Below, in pieces: positions 17,006-26,103 of a DNA stretch of 64,000 bases. The position numbers and the translations under genes were made by a program. Source of the stretch: Fodinibacter sp963811825 (GTDB lineage Bacteria > Actinomycetota > Actinomycetes > Actinomycetales > Dermatophilaceae); contig CAWESS010000018.1 in NCBI GenBank assembly GCA_963811825.1, forward strand, positions 62,001 to 126,000, read 5' to 3'. Below the pieces are notes generated by a model, which ran no database searches, was not told the origin of the DNA, and worked only from the letters and a program-made list of their open reading frames with translations. Each line of letters begins with the position of its first letter. The first letter of the stretch is position 1.

Positions 17006-18564
17006 GCACCGGCACCCGCCCCCGCGCCGACATCGCCCAGCCGCGTCTCGGCGCCCTCGGGTGGCTGCGCTGGATGTGGCGGCAGCTGACGAGCATGCGC
17101 ACGGCGCTGTTCCTCCTGCTGCTGCTCGCGATCGGCGCCATCCCGGGCTCCACCTTCCCGCAGCGCTCCATCGACCCGGCCCGCACCACGCAGTGGATCG
17201 CCGACCACCCGGGTGCCGGGCCGGTGCTCGACCGGCTCGGGTTCTTCGAGGTGTATGCCTCGCCGTGGTTCGCGGCGATCTACCTGTTGCTCTTCGTCTC
17301 GCTCATCGGCTGCGTGTTGCCGCGCACGAAGATCCTCTGGCACCAGGTGCGCTCGTCCCCGCCCAAGGCCCCACGGCGTCTCGACCGGCTCGCCGCCCAC
17401 GACACGGTCGAGGTGGAGGGTGACCCGGACGAGGTTCGCGAGGCACTGCGTGGGGTGCTGCGGGGGCGGCGCTACCGCGTGCACGCCCACGACGGCGAGA
17501 CGCTCTCGGCCGAGAAGGGCTACCTGCGCGAGGCGGGGAACCTGCTCTTCCACGTCGCCCTCATCGGCGTCCTCGTCGGCATCGCCTGGGGCCACCTCCT
17601 CGGGTGGAAGGGCGACGTGATCCTCCCCGTCGGCAAGACCTTCGCCAACACCCTCTCGCGCTACGACACCTTCAGCCCCGGCCCGTGGGTCGACGTCAAC
17701 GACCTCGAGCCCTTCACGCTGCGGCTCGATGACCTGCGGGTCGAGTTCGAGACCGACACGCAGGGCAAGGGTCAGTTCGGTGCGCCGCGCGACTTCGAGG
17801 CGACGACGACCTTCACCGACGCCGAGGGCACGAGTGAGCAGCGGTCGATCCGGGTCAACCACCCGCTGGAGACCGGCGACGGCACCGTCTTCCTCCTCGG
17901 CAACGGCTACGCGCCCAAGATCACCGTGCGCGACGGGGAGGGCACGGTGATCTACAGCGACGCGACGCCGTTCCTGCCCCAGGACAACTTCTACACCTCG
18001 GTCGGCGCCGTCAAGGTGCCCGGCGCGTCCCCGCAGCAGCTCGGCTTCGCGGGGTTCTTCCTGCCGACCGGCATCATCGACGACCAGGGCCCCCGGTCGA
18101 TCTTCCCCGACGCCCTCGACCCCCAGCTGGCGCTCACGGCGTTCGAGGGCGACCTCTTCCCCAGTGGCCGCCCGCAGTCGGTCTACTCGCTCGACACCGA
18201 GTCCATGACGCCGATCCAAGCCGAGGACGGCACCGACCAGCTGCGCATCCTGCTGCGCCCGGGCCAGACCTTCGAGCTGCCCGACGGCCGTGGGTCGATC
18301 ACCTTCGACGAGGTGACCCGCTTCGCCGGCGTGTCGATCCGCACCGACCCGGGCAAGAGCCTCACCCTCGTCGCGGCGCTCGCGAGCCTGGCCGGGCTCG
18401 TCGCCTCGCTCGTCATCCGTCGTCGAAGGGTGTTCGTGCGGGTTGGGCCGGGAGCCGAGCCGGGTCGTACGCTGGTCTCCGTCGGCGGCCTGGCCAAGGA
18501 CGACGACGACGGGATGCCCGCCGAGATCGAGCATCTCCTGACCGCACTCGAAGGACGTCGATGA
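17002..18564 (+). CDS. resB: Cytochrome c biogenesis protein ResB (Ccs1)
   Basis: 520-residue System II cytochrome c synthase subunit. Transmembrane helices: ALFLLLLLAIGAIPGSTFPQ, PWFAAIYLLLFVSLIGCVLP, LLFHVALIGVLVGIAWGHLL and, at the C-terminus, LTLVAALASLAGLVASLVI. A large extracytoplasmic domain lies between helices 3 and 4. KGYLREAGNLLFHVALIGVL is the diagnostic ResB block. It works with CcsB to deliver and attach heme to apocytochrome c on the outer face. Start GTG17002. Confidence 0.94.
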   Translation: MSTGTRPRADIAQPRLGALGWLRWMWRQLTSMRTALFLLLLLAIGAIPGSTFPQRSIDPARTTQWIADHPGAGPVLDRLGFFEVYASPWFAAIYLLLFVSLIGCVLPRTKILWHQVRSSPPKAPRRLDRLAAHDTVEVEGDPDEVREALRGVLRGRRYRVHAHDGETLSAEKGYLREAGNLLFHVALIGVLVGIAWGHLLGWKGDVILPVGKTFANTLSRYDTFSPGPWVDVNDLEPFTLRLDDLRVEFETDTQGKGQFGAPRDFEATTTFTDAEGTSEQRSIRVNHPLETGDGTVFLLGNGYAPKITVRDGEGTVIYSDATPFLPQDNFYTSVGAVKVPGASPQQLGFAGFFLPTGIIDDQGPRSIFPDALDPQLALTAFEGDLFPSGRPQSVYSLDTESMTPIQAEDGTDQLRILLRPGQTFELPDGRGSITFDEVTRFAGVSIRTDPGKSLTLVAALASLAGLVASLVIRRRRVFVRVGPGAEPGRTLVSVGGLAKDDDDGMPAEIEHLLTALEGRR

Positions 18565-19574
18565 CCGACCAGACCCTCGCCCAGCTGTCGAACACGGCGA
18601 TCTACTCCGCGATGGTGGTGCTCACCCTCGCGATGCTCGCGTATGCCGTGTACCTCGCCCGCCTCGCCCCGACCCGGGATGCCGTGGCCGAGTCCGCGCA
18701 CGAGCGCGAGCTCGTCGGTGCGGGCGGTTCCGGCGGTGCGACAGGAGCCGGTGAGGCCGCAGCGGGAGGTGCCGCGACGGCATCCGGACGTCCGTCGACG
18801 ACCACCCGCGAGGACGAGCCGGCCGGGGCGCGCAAGGCCGCCGGCATCGGCTGGATGCTGACCCTGCTCGCCACCGCGCTCGTGGTCGCCGGGGTCGTGC
18901 TGAGGGCGGCCGAGGTGCACCGCTGGCCGCTGGGCAACATGTACGAGTTCGCGATCGTCGGAGCGATGTTCGTGCTCGTCTCGTACTGCGCGTGGGCGTT
19001 CCGGCGCGACCTGCGCTGGCTCGGCCTGTTCATCGTCACGCCCGTGCTGCTCAACCTCGGGCTCGCGATCACCGTCTGGTACACCGACGCCTCCGAGCTG
19101 ATGCCGTCGCTGCGCTCGGTGTGGCTGGCCATCCACGTCGCCGTCGCGACGCTGTCGGTGGCCGTGTTCACGATCGGGTTCTCGCTCGGCATCATGTACC
19201 TCGTCCAGGACCGGCTCGAGTCGTCGCCCGACCGACGGCGCACCTTCATGGACCGGCTGCCCGATGCGCGCGCGATGGAGCGCCTGACGTACTCCGTGCA
19301 CATCGTCGCCTTCCCGCTGTGGACGTTCACGGTCATCGCCGGGGCGATCTGGGCCCGCCAGGCCTGGGGTTCCTACTGGAACTGGGACCCCAAGGAGGTC
19401 TGGAGCTTCGTCATCTGGGTCGTGTACGCGGCCTACCTGCACGCGCGCGCGACGACCGGGTGGAAGCGCCAGAACGCCGTCTGGATCGCGCTGGCCGGCT
19501 ACGGCTGCATCATCATCAACTTCGCCGTGGTCAACGTGTTCTTCGTCGGCCAGCACTCCTACTCGGGGCTGTGA
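18561..19574 (+). CDS. ccsB: Cytochrome c biogenesis protein CcsB (CcsA family heme handler)
   Basis: 337 residues, about eight helices. The tryptophan-rich heme-presenting WWD motif is WGSYWNWDPKEVWSFVIW. Flanking histidines in VWLAIHVAVATLSVAVF, TYSVHIVAFPLWTFTV and FVGQHSYSGL are candidate heme ligands. A Gly/Ala-rich linker (residues about 50-85) between helix 1 and helix 2 is unusually long. Partner of ResB; last gene of the overlapping operon. Confidence 0.94.
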   Translation: MTDQTLAQLSNTAIYSAMVVLTLAMLAYAVYLARLAPTRDAVAESAHERELVGAGGSGGATGAGEAAAGGAATASGRPSTTTREDEPAGARKAAGIGWMLTLLATALVVAGVVLRAAEVHRWPLGNMYEFAIVGAMFVLVSYCAWAFRRDLRWLGLFIVTPVLLNLGLAITVWYTDASELMPSLRSVWLAIHVAVATLSVAVFTIGFSLGIMYLVQDRLESSPDRRRTFMDRLPDARAMERLTYSVHIVAFPLWTFTVIAGAIWARQAWGSYWNWDPKEVWSFVIWVVYAAYLHARATTGWKRQNAVWIALAGYGCIIINFAVVNVFFVGQHSYSGL

Positions 19575-19583
19575 CCTGACGCC

Positions 19584-19889
19584 GTGGTCCGCTACACGAT
19601 CCTTCGCCTGCTCGTCTTCCTCGGGTGCGTCGCTGCGCTCTGGCTCGCCGGGCTGCGCGGCGAGGAGGACCTGCTGCTGCTCGTCGCCGGCGCGGCCCTG
19701 CTGTCGGCCCTGATCTCGTACTTCGCGCTGCGGCGCTTCCGCGAGGACTACTCGGCGCAGCTGTCCGCCAAGATCGAGCGGCGCCTCGAGGCCAAGCAGT
19801 CCAAGCAGGCGGCCGCTGGGGTGGCGGCGACCGACGAGGACGCCGAGGACGCCGAGACCTCGCGCGGCGGCGACGACACCTTCCGCTGA
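19584..19889 (+). CDS. DUF4229 domain membrane protein
   Basis: 101 residues: VRYTILRLLVFLGCVAALWL and LLLLVAGAALLSALISYFAL are two membrane helices. A charged cytosolic tail follows (REDYSAQLSAKIERRLEAKQ, then an acidic end). This matches the actinobacterial DUF4229 family, usually found beside ccs and men genes, as here. Function unknown. GTG19584 begins 9 bases after ccsB, so it is probably in the same transcript. Confidence 0.8.
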   Translation: MVRYTILRLLVFLGCVAALWLAGLRGEEDLLLLVAGAALLSALISYFALRRFREDYSAQLSAKIERRLEAKQSKQAAAGVAATDEDAEDAETSRGGDDTFR

Positions 19890-19902
19890 CGCCCGGACCC
19901 GA

Positions 19903-20787
19903 TCAGGCGAGCGAGACGCCGATGACCACGCCGAGGGCGACGAGCGCGGCATACGCGACCTCGTAGAGCCCGGTGGCGGCCAGCACGGGGATGAGGTCGC
20001 GCCCCGTCGTGCCGGCACGCACGGTGCGCACGGCGCGCGCCCCGAGGGGGACGGCGAGCAGGCCGAGGAGCACCCACGGCTCGAACCAGGCCATGCCGCC
20101 CAGGGCCACGACGGATGCCGTGACGAGCGCCGTGTAGAGCGTGCGAGTTCGTGCGTCCCCCAGTCGCACCGCCAGGGTGCGCTTGCCGTGCTCGATGTCC
20201 GTCGGGATGTCGCGCAGGTTGTTCGCGACGAGGATCGCCGACGCGAGGGCGCCCACGCCGACGGCGCCGATCAGCCCGAACCAGGACACGGCATCCGCCT
20301 GCGTGTACTGGGTGCCGAGCGTGGCCATGAGGCCGAAGAAGACGAAGACGTAGACCTCGCCCAGGCCGCGGTAGCCGTAGGGGTTGTCGCCGCCGGTGTA
20401 GCGCCATGCGGCCAGCACCGACAGGGCGCCGAGCGGCAGCATGAGCCAGGCCTCGCTGAGGCCGACCAGGGCCAGCCCGGCGATGGCGGCCGCGGCGAAG
20501 CTGAGCATCGCGGCGGCCTTGACGTTGCTCGGCGCGGCGAGGCGCTGACCGACGAGGCGCACCGGCCCCACCCGGGCCTCGTCGGTACCGCGGATGCCGT
20601 CGGAGTAGTCGTTCGCGTAGTTGACCCCGACCTGCAGTGAGAGGGCGACGAGCAGCGCGAGGATCGCCAGGGCGAGGTCGGCGCGACCCAGCAGGTGGGC
20701 GGCGGCCGTGCCGAGCACGACCGGGGCGACGGCGGCGGGCAGGGTGCGCGGGCGGGCGCCGGCCACCCACTGGTTCAGGGTTGCCAT
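19903..20787 (-). CDS. menA: 1,4-dihydroxy-2-naphthoate polyprenyltransferase
   Basis: 294-residue UbiA-superfamily enzyme that attaches the polyprenyl tail to DHNA, giving demethylmenaquinone. Starts MATLNQWVAGARPRTLPAAV. The first aspartate motif is NYANDYSDGIRGTDEARVGP (diphosphate/Mg binding) and the second NLRDIPTDIEHGKRTLAVRL. About eight helices. Its substrates come from MenB/thioesterase and from the prenyl synthase at 60.6 kb; the product goes to MenG. Convergent with the DUF4229 gene; followed upstream by the PLDc_N gene and menE in the same direction. Confidence 0.94.
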   Translation of the reverse strand: MATLNQWVAGARPRTLPAAVAPVVLGTAAAHLLGRADLALAILALLVALSLQVGVNYANDYSDGIRGTDEARVGPVRLVGQRLAAPSNVKAAAMLSFAAAAIAGLALVGLSEAWLMLPLGALSVLAAWRYTGGDNPYGYRGLGEVYVFVFFGLMATLGTQYTQADAVSWFGLIGAVGVGALASAILVANNLRDIPTDIEHGKRTLAVRLGDARTRTLYTALVTASVVALGGMAWFEPWVLLGLLAVPLGARAVRTVRAGTTGRDLIPVLAATGLYEVAYAALVALGVVIGVSLA

Positions 20788-20795
20788 GGTGTGGC

Positions 20796-21050
20796 TCAGA
20801 GGTCCTTGAGGAAGTCGGGGTCGTCGTCGGGGCCGCGAGGTCGCCGCTGCTGGGTGATGCCGCGCGTCCCCTTGCGGGGGCGGCCGGCGATCAGCCAGGC
20901 CGCCGGCCCGACGATGGGGAAGAGCAGGATGACGGCGAGCCACGCGATCTTGGGCAGGTTGCGGGCTGCGCCGTCGCGGGTCTGGATCGCGTCCACCGCG
21001 CAGTAGACCGTCAGCGCGAGGCTGAGGATGACGGGGAGGTAGCGCAGCAC
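20796..21050 (-). CDS. PLDc_N-type small membrane protein
   Basis: 84 residues. LRYLPVILSLALTVYCAVDA and LPKIAWLAVILLFPIVGPAA are two helices typical of the phospholipase D/cardiolipin synthase N-terminal (PLDc_N) domain, here as a stand-alone protein. The tail is basic then acidic, ending DDDPDFLKDL. No catalytic domain follows. GTG21050 chosen with GGAG just upstream. It sits between menE and menA with gaps of 7 and 8 bases, so it is likely cotranscribed with them. Confidence 0.75.
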   Translation of the reverse strand: MLRYLPVILSLALTVYCAVDAIQTRDGAARNLPKIAWLAVILLFPIVGPAAWLIAGRPRKGTRGITQQRRPRGPDDDPDFLKDL

Positions 21051-21057
21051 GGCTCCA

Positions 21058-22251
21058 TCATCCCACGGTGAACAGGGCCGCCACCGCACGGCGGTCCGGC
21101 TTGCCGGGGCCTCGGACCGGCAGTTCGGTGACGGTGCGGGCACGGCGGGGCAGGGCGTGGTCGGGGATGACGTCGCGCAGGTGGGCGCGCAGGTCGTCGG
21201 CGGTGACGTCGTGCAGGGCGCCCGGTTCGAGCACGAGGAGGGCGCACACCGCCTCGCCCCACTCGTGGTCCGGGCTGCCGACCACCACGACGTCGCGGAT
21301 GCCGGGGACGTGCTCGAGGATCGCCTCCTCCACCACCCGGGGCGCGACCTTGAGCCCGCCGGTGTTGACGAGGTCGTCGACGCGCCCGTCGACGTGCAGG
21401 CGGCCGTTCGCGTCGGTGTGGCCGATGTCGTCGGTGCGGAACCACCGGATGCCGTCGTCGTCGGTCCCGAAGGCCGCGTGCGTGAGGTCGGGGCGGCCGA
21501 GGTAGCCGTGCGCGATCGTCGGGCCGCCGAGCAGGATGTGCCCCTCCTCGTCGAGCTCGACCTCGGTGCGCGGCAGGGCCACGCCGTCGTACACGCACCC
21601 GCCCGCGGTCTCGCTCATGCCGTAGGTCGCGACGAGGCGCACTCGGGCCCGCTCGGCGCGAGCCCGCAGCCGGGGCGGCATCGCGGCACCACCGACGAGC
21701 ACGGCGTCGTAGGTGCGCAGGGCGTCGCCGCCGCCCGGGTGGTCGAGCAGTCGGATCACCTGGGTCGGCACGAGGCTGGTGTAGCGGCGGGCACCCGGGG
21801 CGAACCCTTCGGTGGCCGTGACGAACGCGTGGGGGCGGAAGCCGTCGGTGAGGTCCATCGCGAGGGGCGGCGTGCCGGCATCCAGGGCGCGCAGCAACAC
21901 CTGGAGCCCGGCGATGTGGTGAGCGGGCATGGCGAGCAGCCACTGACCGGGGCCGCCGAGCGTGGCGTGGGTCGAGCGGGCGCTGGCTCGCAGGGCGGCC
22001 GCGGTGAGCAGGGCCCGCTTCGGGGTGCCCGTCGAGCCGGACGTCCCGACGACGAGCGCGAGGCCCACGGGGAGGGAGTCGGGGTCATGGTCGGGGACGG
22101 GTTGGAGGGGGGCCGAGGCGGCATACGGCATCACCGGGTGGTCCCCTGACAGGGCCTGTTCGAGCCTCGGGAGCAGGCCCAGGGCGGCGGCTCCGTTCGG
22201 CACGGCGAGGGGCTGGAGCCGTCCTCGGCCCTCGGCGCCCTGCTCGCTCAT
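21058..22251 (-). CDS. menE: o-succinylbenzoate--CoA ligase
   Basis: 397-residue ANL-superfamily enzyme that activates OSB as its CoA ester. P-loop-like VVGTSGSTGTPKRALLTA, the core motif VATYGMSETAGGCVYDGV, adenylate-contacting FRTDDIGHTDANGRLHVDGR, the hinge DDLVNTGGLKVAP, and the C-terminal catalytic Lys region LPVRGPGKPDRRAV. It is shorter than general acyl-CoA ligases, as expected for MenE. It feeds MenB. First gene of the leftward menE-PLDc_N-menA group. Confidence 0.92.
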   Translation of the reverse strand: MSEQGAEGRGRLQPLAVPNGAAALGLLPRLEQALSGDHPVMPYAASAPLQPVPDHDPDSLPVGLALVVGTSGSTGTPKRALLTAAALRASARSTHATLGGPGQWLLAMPAHHIAGLQVLLRALDAGTPPLAMDLTDGFRPHAFVTATEGFAPGARRYTSLVPTQVIRLLDHPGGGDALRTYDAVLVGGAAMPPRLRARAERARVRLVATYGMSETAGGCVYDGVALPRTEVELDEEGHILLGGPTIAHGYLGRPDLTHAAFGTDDDGIRWFRTDDIGHTDANGRLHVDGRVDDLVNTGGLKVAPRVVEEAILEHVPGIRDVVVVGSPDHEWGEAVCALLVLEPGALHDVTADDLRAHLRDVIPDHALPRRARTVTELPVRGPGKPDRRAVAALFTVG

Positions 22252-22277
22252 GACCGTCCTCCCTCCGGGCGTGCGGG

Positions 22278-23675
22278 TCAGGAGGCGCCCCGGTGGCGCA
22301 TCGGCAGCCGCACACGCACCAGCGTGCCACCCGGACCGGATTCGATGGTGATCTCCCCGGAGTGACGTTCGACCACGATCCGCCGGGAGATGTCCAGCCC
22401 GAGACCGGTTCCCTTGCCGACCTCCTTGGTCGTGAAGAACGGCTCGAAGGCGTGTGCCCGCACCTCGGGGGCCATGCCGGCTCCCGTGTCGGCGACCTCG
22501 ACGGCCACCCAGCCCACGGCATCCGAACGGGCGGAGACCCGCAGCGTGCCCTCGCCCGACATGGCGTCGATCGCGTTGTCGACGAGGTTGGTCCAGACCT
22601 GGTTCAGCTCGCCGGCCATCGCCTCGATCGGGGGCAGGCCCGGCGCGTAGTGGCGCTCGACACGGATGCCGGTGCCCAGCTTGTGGCCCATCATCACCAG
22701 GGTGCTGTCCAGGCCCTCCACGAGGTCGGTCACCTGGAGCGAGGCGCGATCCATCTGGGAGTAGGAGCGCACCGCGGCGACGAGGGTGGAGATCCTGCCC
22801 GTCGCCTCCTTGACCTCACCGAGGAGCGCGGCCGTCGAGAGCGAGGCGGACACCCACTCCAGCGCAGGGGCGAGGGAGTCGGCGGGGACGCCGTCGGCGA
22901 GCTCCTCGCACCACGCGAGGTCGGCGCCCGCCGCTGCGAGGGCAGGCGCGATCTCCCAGTCGCGGTCGACGTCGTGGGCCACGAGCCAGTCGGACAGCTC
23001 GTCCTCGCGATCGGCCAGGTCGAGGGCGGTGAGGCCCGATTCCGTGCCGCTGACCCGCAGCCGCAGCTCGTCCAGGGTGGTGAAGTCCTCGGCCGAGATC
23101 CCCGCCCGGGCGAGGTGGGAGAGCGCCACGAGCAGGGCGGTGGACGTGCCCTGGAGGCTGTCGACGGCCCGCGTCGCGGCGGATGCCGGGTTGTTGAGCT
23201 CGTGCGCGAGGCCGGCCGAGAGCGTGCCCAGTGCCACGAGGGCCTCGCGCTGGCGGGCGGTCGACTCGATCCGGCGCACGGTGTTGACCAGGCCCTCGAT
23301 GAAGTGCAGGCCGAACGGGAACCACTCTGTGGAGAGCCGGTGGAGCTCGGAGGACTCGAGGCGCAGGACGCGTCCGGGGTTCTCCGCCCGCCCGGTGGCG
23401 ACGTAGACCCCGAACTCGTCCCACGCGGCGAAGCCGCCGGCCCACTGCCCCGGGGACGTCATGTAGCCCAGGACCGACTGCTCGGTGCCGACCTGCCGGA
23501 TGAGCGCCACCGTGCCCTCGAGCAGCACCCACCAGGAGTCGGCGGGGCGCCCCTCGTGGAAGAGCAGCTCGCCGCGGCGCATCACGTGCTCGGTGGAGGC
23601 CTCGAGCAGCGCCGCGAGCTGGTCGTCGTCGAGGCCGTCGAAGAGCGCCAGGCCCCGGAGCTCGGCGAGGTCCAT
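22278..23675 (-). CDS. Sensor histidine kinase with cyclic nucleotide-binding-type domain
   Basis: 465-residue cytosolic kinase without membrane segments. Residues 1 to about 120 form a CRP-like cNMP-binding fold (FDGLDDDQLAALLEAS, RGELLFHEGRPADSWWVLLE). A long helical linker follows, with the His box AGLAHELNNPASAATRAVDS and the ATPase motifs LNQVWTNLVDNAIDAM (N box), VADTGAGM (G1) and GKGTGLGLDISRRI (G2). ATG23675 overlaps the stop of the response-regulator fusion gene, so the two are coupled and a natural signalling pair. The ligand is unknown; the arrangement suggests a redox or small-nucleotide cue. Confidence 0.88.
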   Translation of the reverse strand: MDLAELRGLALFDGLDDDQLAALLEASTEHVMRRGELLFHEGRPADSWWVLLEGTVALIRQVGTEQSVLGYMTSPGQWAGGFAAWDEFGVYVATGRAENPGRVLRLESSELHRLSTEWFPFGLHFIEGLVNTVRRIESTARQREALVALGTLSAGLAHELNNPASAATRAVDSLQGTSTALLVALSHLARAGISAEDFTTLDELRLRVSGTESGLTALDLADREDELSDWLVAHDVDRDWEIAPALAAAGADLAWCEELADGVPADSLAPALEWVSASLSTAALLGEVKEATGRISTLVAAVRSYSQMDRASLQVTDLVEGLDSTLVMMGHKLGTGIRVERHYAPGLPPIEAMAGELNQVWTNLVDNAIDAMSGEGTLRVSARSDAVGWVAVEVADTGAGMAPEVRAHAFEPFFTTKEVGKGTGLGLDISRRIVVERHSGEITIESGPGGTLVRVRLPMRHRGAS

Positions 23676-25349
23676 CACACGCTCGCGAGGTACTGGTGGA
23701 CGAGGTGGACCGACATCGCACCCTCCCCGACGGCCGAGGCGACCCGCTTCATCGAGTCGAGCCGGACGTCGCCGGCGGCGAACACCCCCGGCAGGCTCGT
23801 CTCGAGGGCGTAGGGGGCCCGGGCCAGCGGCCAGGCCGCGGCGTGCCCGGGGAGTTGGAGGTCGGGGCCGGTGACGAGGAATCCCAGGGTGTCGCGCAGC
23901 ACGGCATCCCCGAGCCAGTCGGTGCGCGGTAGCGCGCCGATGAAGACGAAGAGCCAGTTCGTGTCCTCTTCGGATGCCGTGCCGGTGTCGCGGTCGATGA
24001 GGGTCACCGACTCGAGGTGGTCGGTGCCGTGCGCCGCGCCCACCTCGGTGCGCAGGCGCACCTCGACGTTGTCGGCGGCGGCGATCCTGGCGATGAGGTA
24101 CTCCGACATCGAGGCCTCGAGCCCGTCGCCGCGCACGAGCATGACCACCTTCTTCGCGACCTTCGCGAAGTTCAGCACGGCCTGGCCTGCGGAGTTCGCC
24201 GCGCCGACGACGTGGACCACCTGGCCCGCGGTCTGGCGCGGCCTCGCTCGCCGAGGCGCCGTAGTAGACGCCGCGCGAGCCCAGCTCGTCGACGCCCGTG
24301 GCCGCGAGCCGCCGATAGGCCACCCCGGTCGCGACGAGCACGGTACGGCTCTCGACGGCCCCGCCGTCGGCAAGGAGCACGGCATGGACCGGGCCGCGTT
24401 GCTCCAGCCCGACGACCTCCTGGGCGAGCACGGTCTCGGCGCCGAAGCGCGCGGCCTGGGCGACGGCCCGGTGGGTGAGCTCGGCCCCCGAGACGCCCTT
24501 GGGGAAGCCGAGGTAGTTCTCGATGGCCGCGCTCTGCCCGGCCTGGCCACCGGGGGCGTCCCGCTCCACGATGACGGTGCGCAGACCCTCCGACGCCGCG
24601 TAGACGGCAGCGGCGAGGCCGGCGGGCCCTCCGCCGACGATGCACACGTCGTACAGCGGCTGCTGGGCCCGGGTCCGCAGCCCGAGGGCCTCGGCGAGCT
24701 CGACGCTCGTGGGGCTGTGCAGTGGTTCCCCCTCGGGCAGGAGGACGAGCGGCAGGTCGGCGGGGTTGACGTCAGTGGTGTCGATGTCGGCGAGCTCGAG
24801 GAGCCGGCGGGCCTCGTCGTCGCGTTCGAGGTCGAGCCACGTGTAGGGGATGTGGTTGCGGGCGAGGAACATCTTCACGTCGTAGCTGCGGTCGGACCAC
24901 AGGTGCCCGACGACACGGACGGTGCTGCTCGTGTCGGGGTGGCCTGCCCGCCAGTCCGAGAGGAGGTCGTCGACGACGGGGTAGAGCGCGCTCTCGGGCG
25001 GCTCCCACGGCTTGACCATGTAGTAGTCGAGGCCGATGTCGTTGATCGCCCTGATCGCGACATCGGTGTCGGAGTAGGCCGTGAGCAGCAGGAGCCGGGT
25101 GTCCGGCGAGGTCTCGCGGACGCGGGCCATGAGCTCGATGCCGGTCATCCCCGGCATCCGCTGGTCGGAGACGAGGAGGGCGACGGGTCGGTCGCGCAGG
25201 GTGAGCTCTGCCAGCACACCGAGGGCCTCGTCCCCCGAGGTCGCCCGCACCACGCGGTACTCGGACCCGTAGCGCGAGCGCAGGTCGCGCACGATCGCCC
25301 GGGCAACCTGGGGGTCGTCGTCGACCGCGAGGATCGTGGCCCGGGACAT
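23675..25349 (-). CDS. Response regulator / thioredoxin-reductase-like fusion, frameshifted
   Basis: Three-part protein of about 557 residues. Receiver: ILAVDDDPQVARAIV, phospho-Asp in LLVSDQRMPGMTG, Thr in LLLTAYSD, Lys in YYMVKPWEPP. A glutaredoxin-like segment follows (VRVVGHLWSDRSYDVKMFLA) that lacks a CXXC. The FAD/NAD(P) oxidoreductase follows: YDVCIVGGGPAGLAAAVYAA, GGQAGQSAAIENYLGFP, then VVHVVGAANSAGQAV and GVFAAGDVRLDSMKRVASAV. The CXXC of true thioredoxin reductases is absent; the position reads GVYYGASASEA. The frame breaks near 24238, and removing one base rejoins EA to RQTAGQVV. Start ATG25349. This fused class is known by domain order only; its substrate is not. Confidence 0.85.
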
Positions 25350-25498
25350 GGGTGCTCCTTCCGAGCCCTGGGGTGGGCAGGCGTGCGGGCCCAGCGTAGG
25401 GCCGGCGGCGAGCGCCGAGGGTGGTATTGGAGCCATCCCTCCCCTCGCGCTGGCGGCCCGAGCGGGGGATGATGGGGGCCCGGCCCAGGAGGTGGAGT

Positions 25499-25954
25499 GT
25501 GGACGAGACCTATGCCGCGTACCTGCAGCAGGTGCAGGCGCAGCGGGCCGAGCTCGGCGAGTCGATGGTCGCGCTGCAGGGGGCGCTCGACCACCCGGCC
25601 GGGCTGGGGTCCACGTGGCGCGGGCGGGTGCGTGCCGCGCTGACCGAGCTCGCCCACGACCTGCGGGACCACGTCGAGCTGACGGAGTCCACCGGGGGTT
25701 TCTACGACGACATCCGCACCAAGGCGCCGCGGCTGAGCCACCAGGTCGAGTCGCAGCTGGCCGAGCACGCGGCGTTGCTGGCCGAGGTCGAGCGGCTGCT
25801 CGCCGAGCGTGATGAGGGGATGCACGGCGCCGATGCCGTCGCGGCGCATCGCGAGGCTGCGACGCGGCTGCTGGGTCAGCTCGTGCGCCACCGGCAGCGG
25901 GGCTCGGACCTGACGTTCGAGGCGTATGCGGTCGACCTCGGCGGGAGCGGCTGA
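25499..25954 (+). CDS. Hemerythrin-like (HHE domain) protein
   Basis: 151-residue all-helical protein. LAHDLRDHVELTESTGGFYD, LSHQVESQLAEHAALLAEVE, AAHREAATRLLGQLVRHRQR and SDLTFEAYAVDLGG reproduce the His/Glu/Asp spacing of the later part of a diiron HHE bundle. The first-helix histidine is not obvious, so metal loading is uncertain. GTG25499 is preceded by AGGAGGTGG. Divergent from the receiver/reductase fusion, 149 bp away. With that fusion and the kinase it looks like an O2, NO or redox-sensing module; this is inference from context. Confidence 0.7.
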   Translation: MDETYAAYLQQVQAQRAELGESMVALQGALDHPAGLGSTWRGRVRAALTELAHDLRDHVELTESTGGFYDDIRTKAPRLSHQVESQLAEHAALLAEVERLLAERDEGMHGADAVAAHREAATRLLGQLVRHRQRGSDLTFEAYAVDLGGSG

Positions 25955-25980
25955 GCCGGGATGGGCTGAGTCGGGGCCCC

Positions 25981-26073
25981 GTCCCACTGGCGGCGGAGAA
26001 CTTCCGTGATGTCGGGGATATTTCTCCGCCACGATCCAACAACTCCGTCGTCCCAGTGATGGCGGAGAACTTC
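25981..26073. repeat. Triple TGGCGGAGAA-type repeat between convergent genes
   Basis: A 24-bp sequence at 25981-26004 recurs at 26050-26073 with three mismatches (shared core GGCGGAGAACTTC). Between them TTCTCCGCC (26022-26030) is the inverted copy, pairing with GGCGGAGAA at 25992-26000 across a 21-nt loop. The element fills the gap between the convergent hemerythrin-like and MPI-like genes and could act as a two-way terminator. It also looks like an intergenic dispersed-repeat unit. Confidence 0.6.
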
Positions 26074-26103
26074 ACCGGCCGTCAGGGCCGGGTCAGCGCG
26101 CGG

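Noticed and set aside
22278..26075. A 1265-codon minus-strand open frame joining the kinase, the reductase fusion and upstream sequence
   Set aside because: It merges two separate genes with an ATGA overlap, and the reductase part is out of frame after 24238. The upstream 240 residues are low-complexity readthrough of the hemerythrin-like gene.
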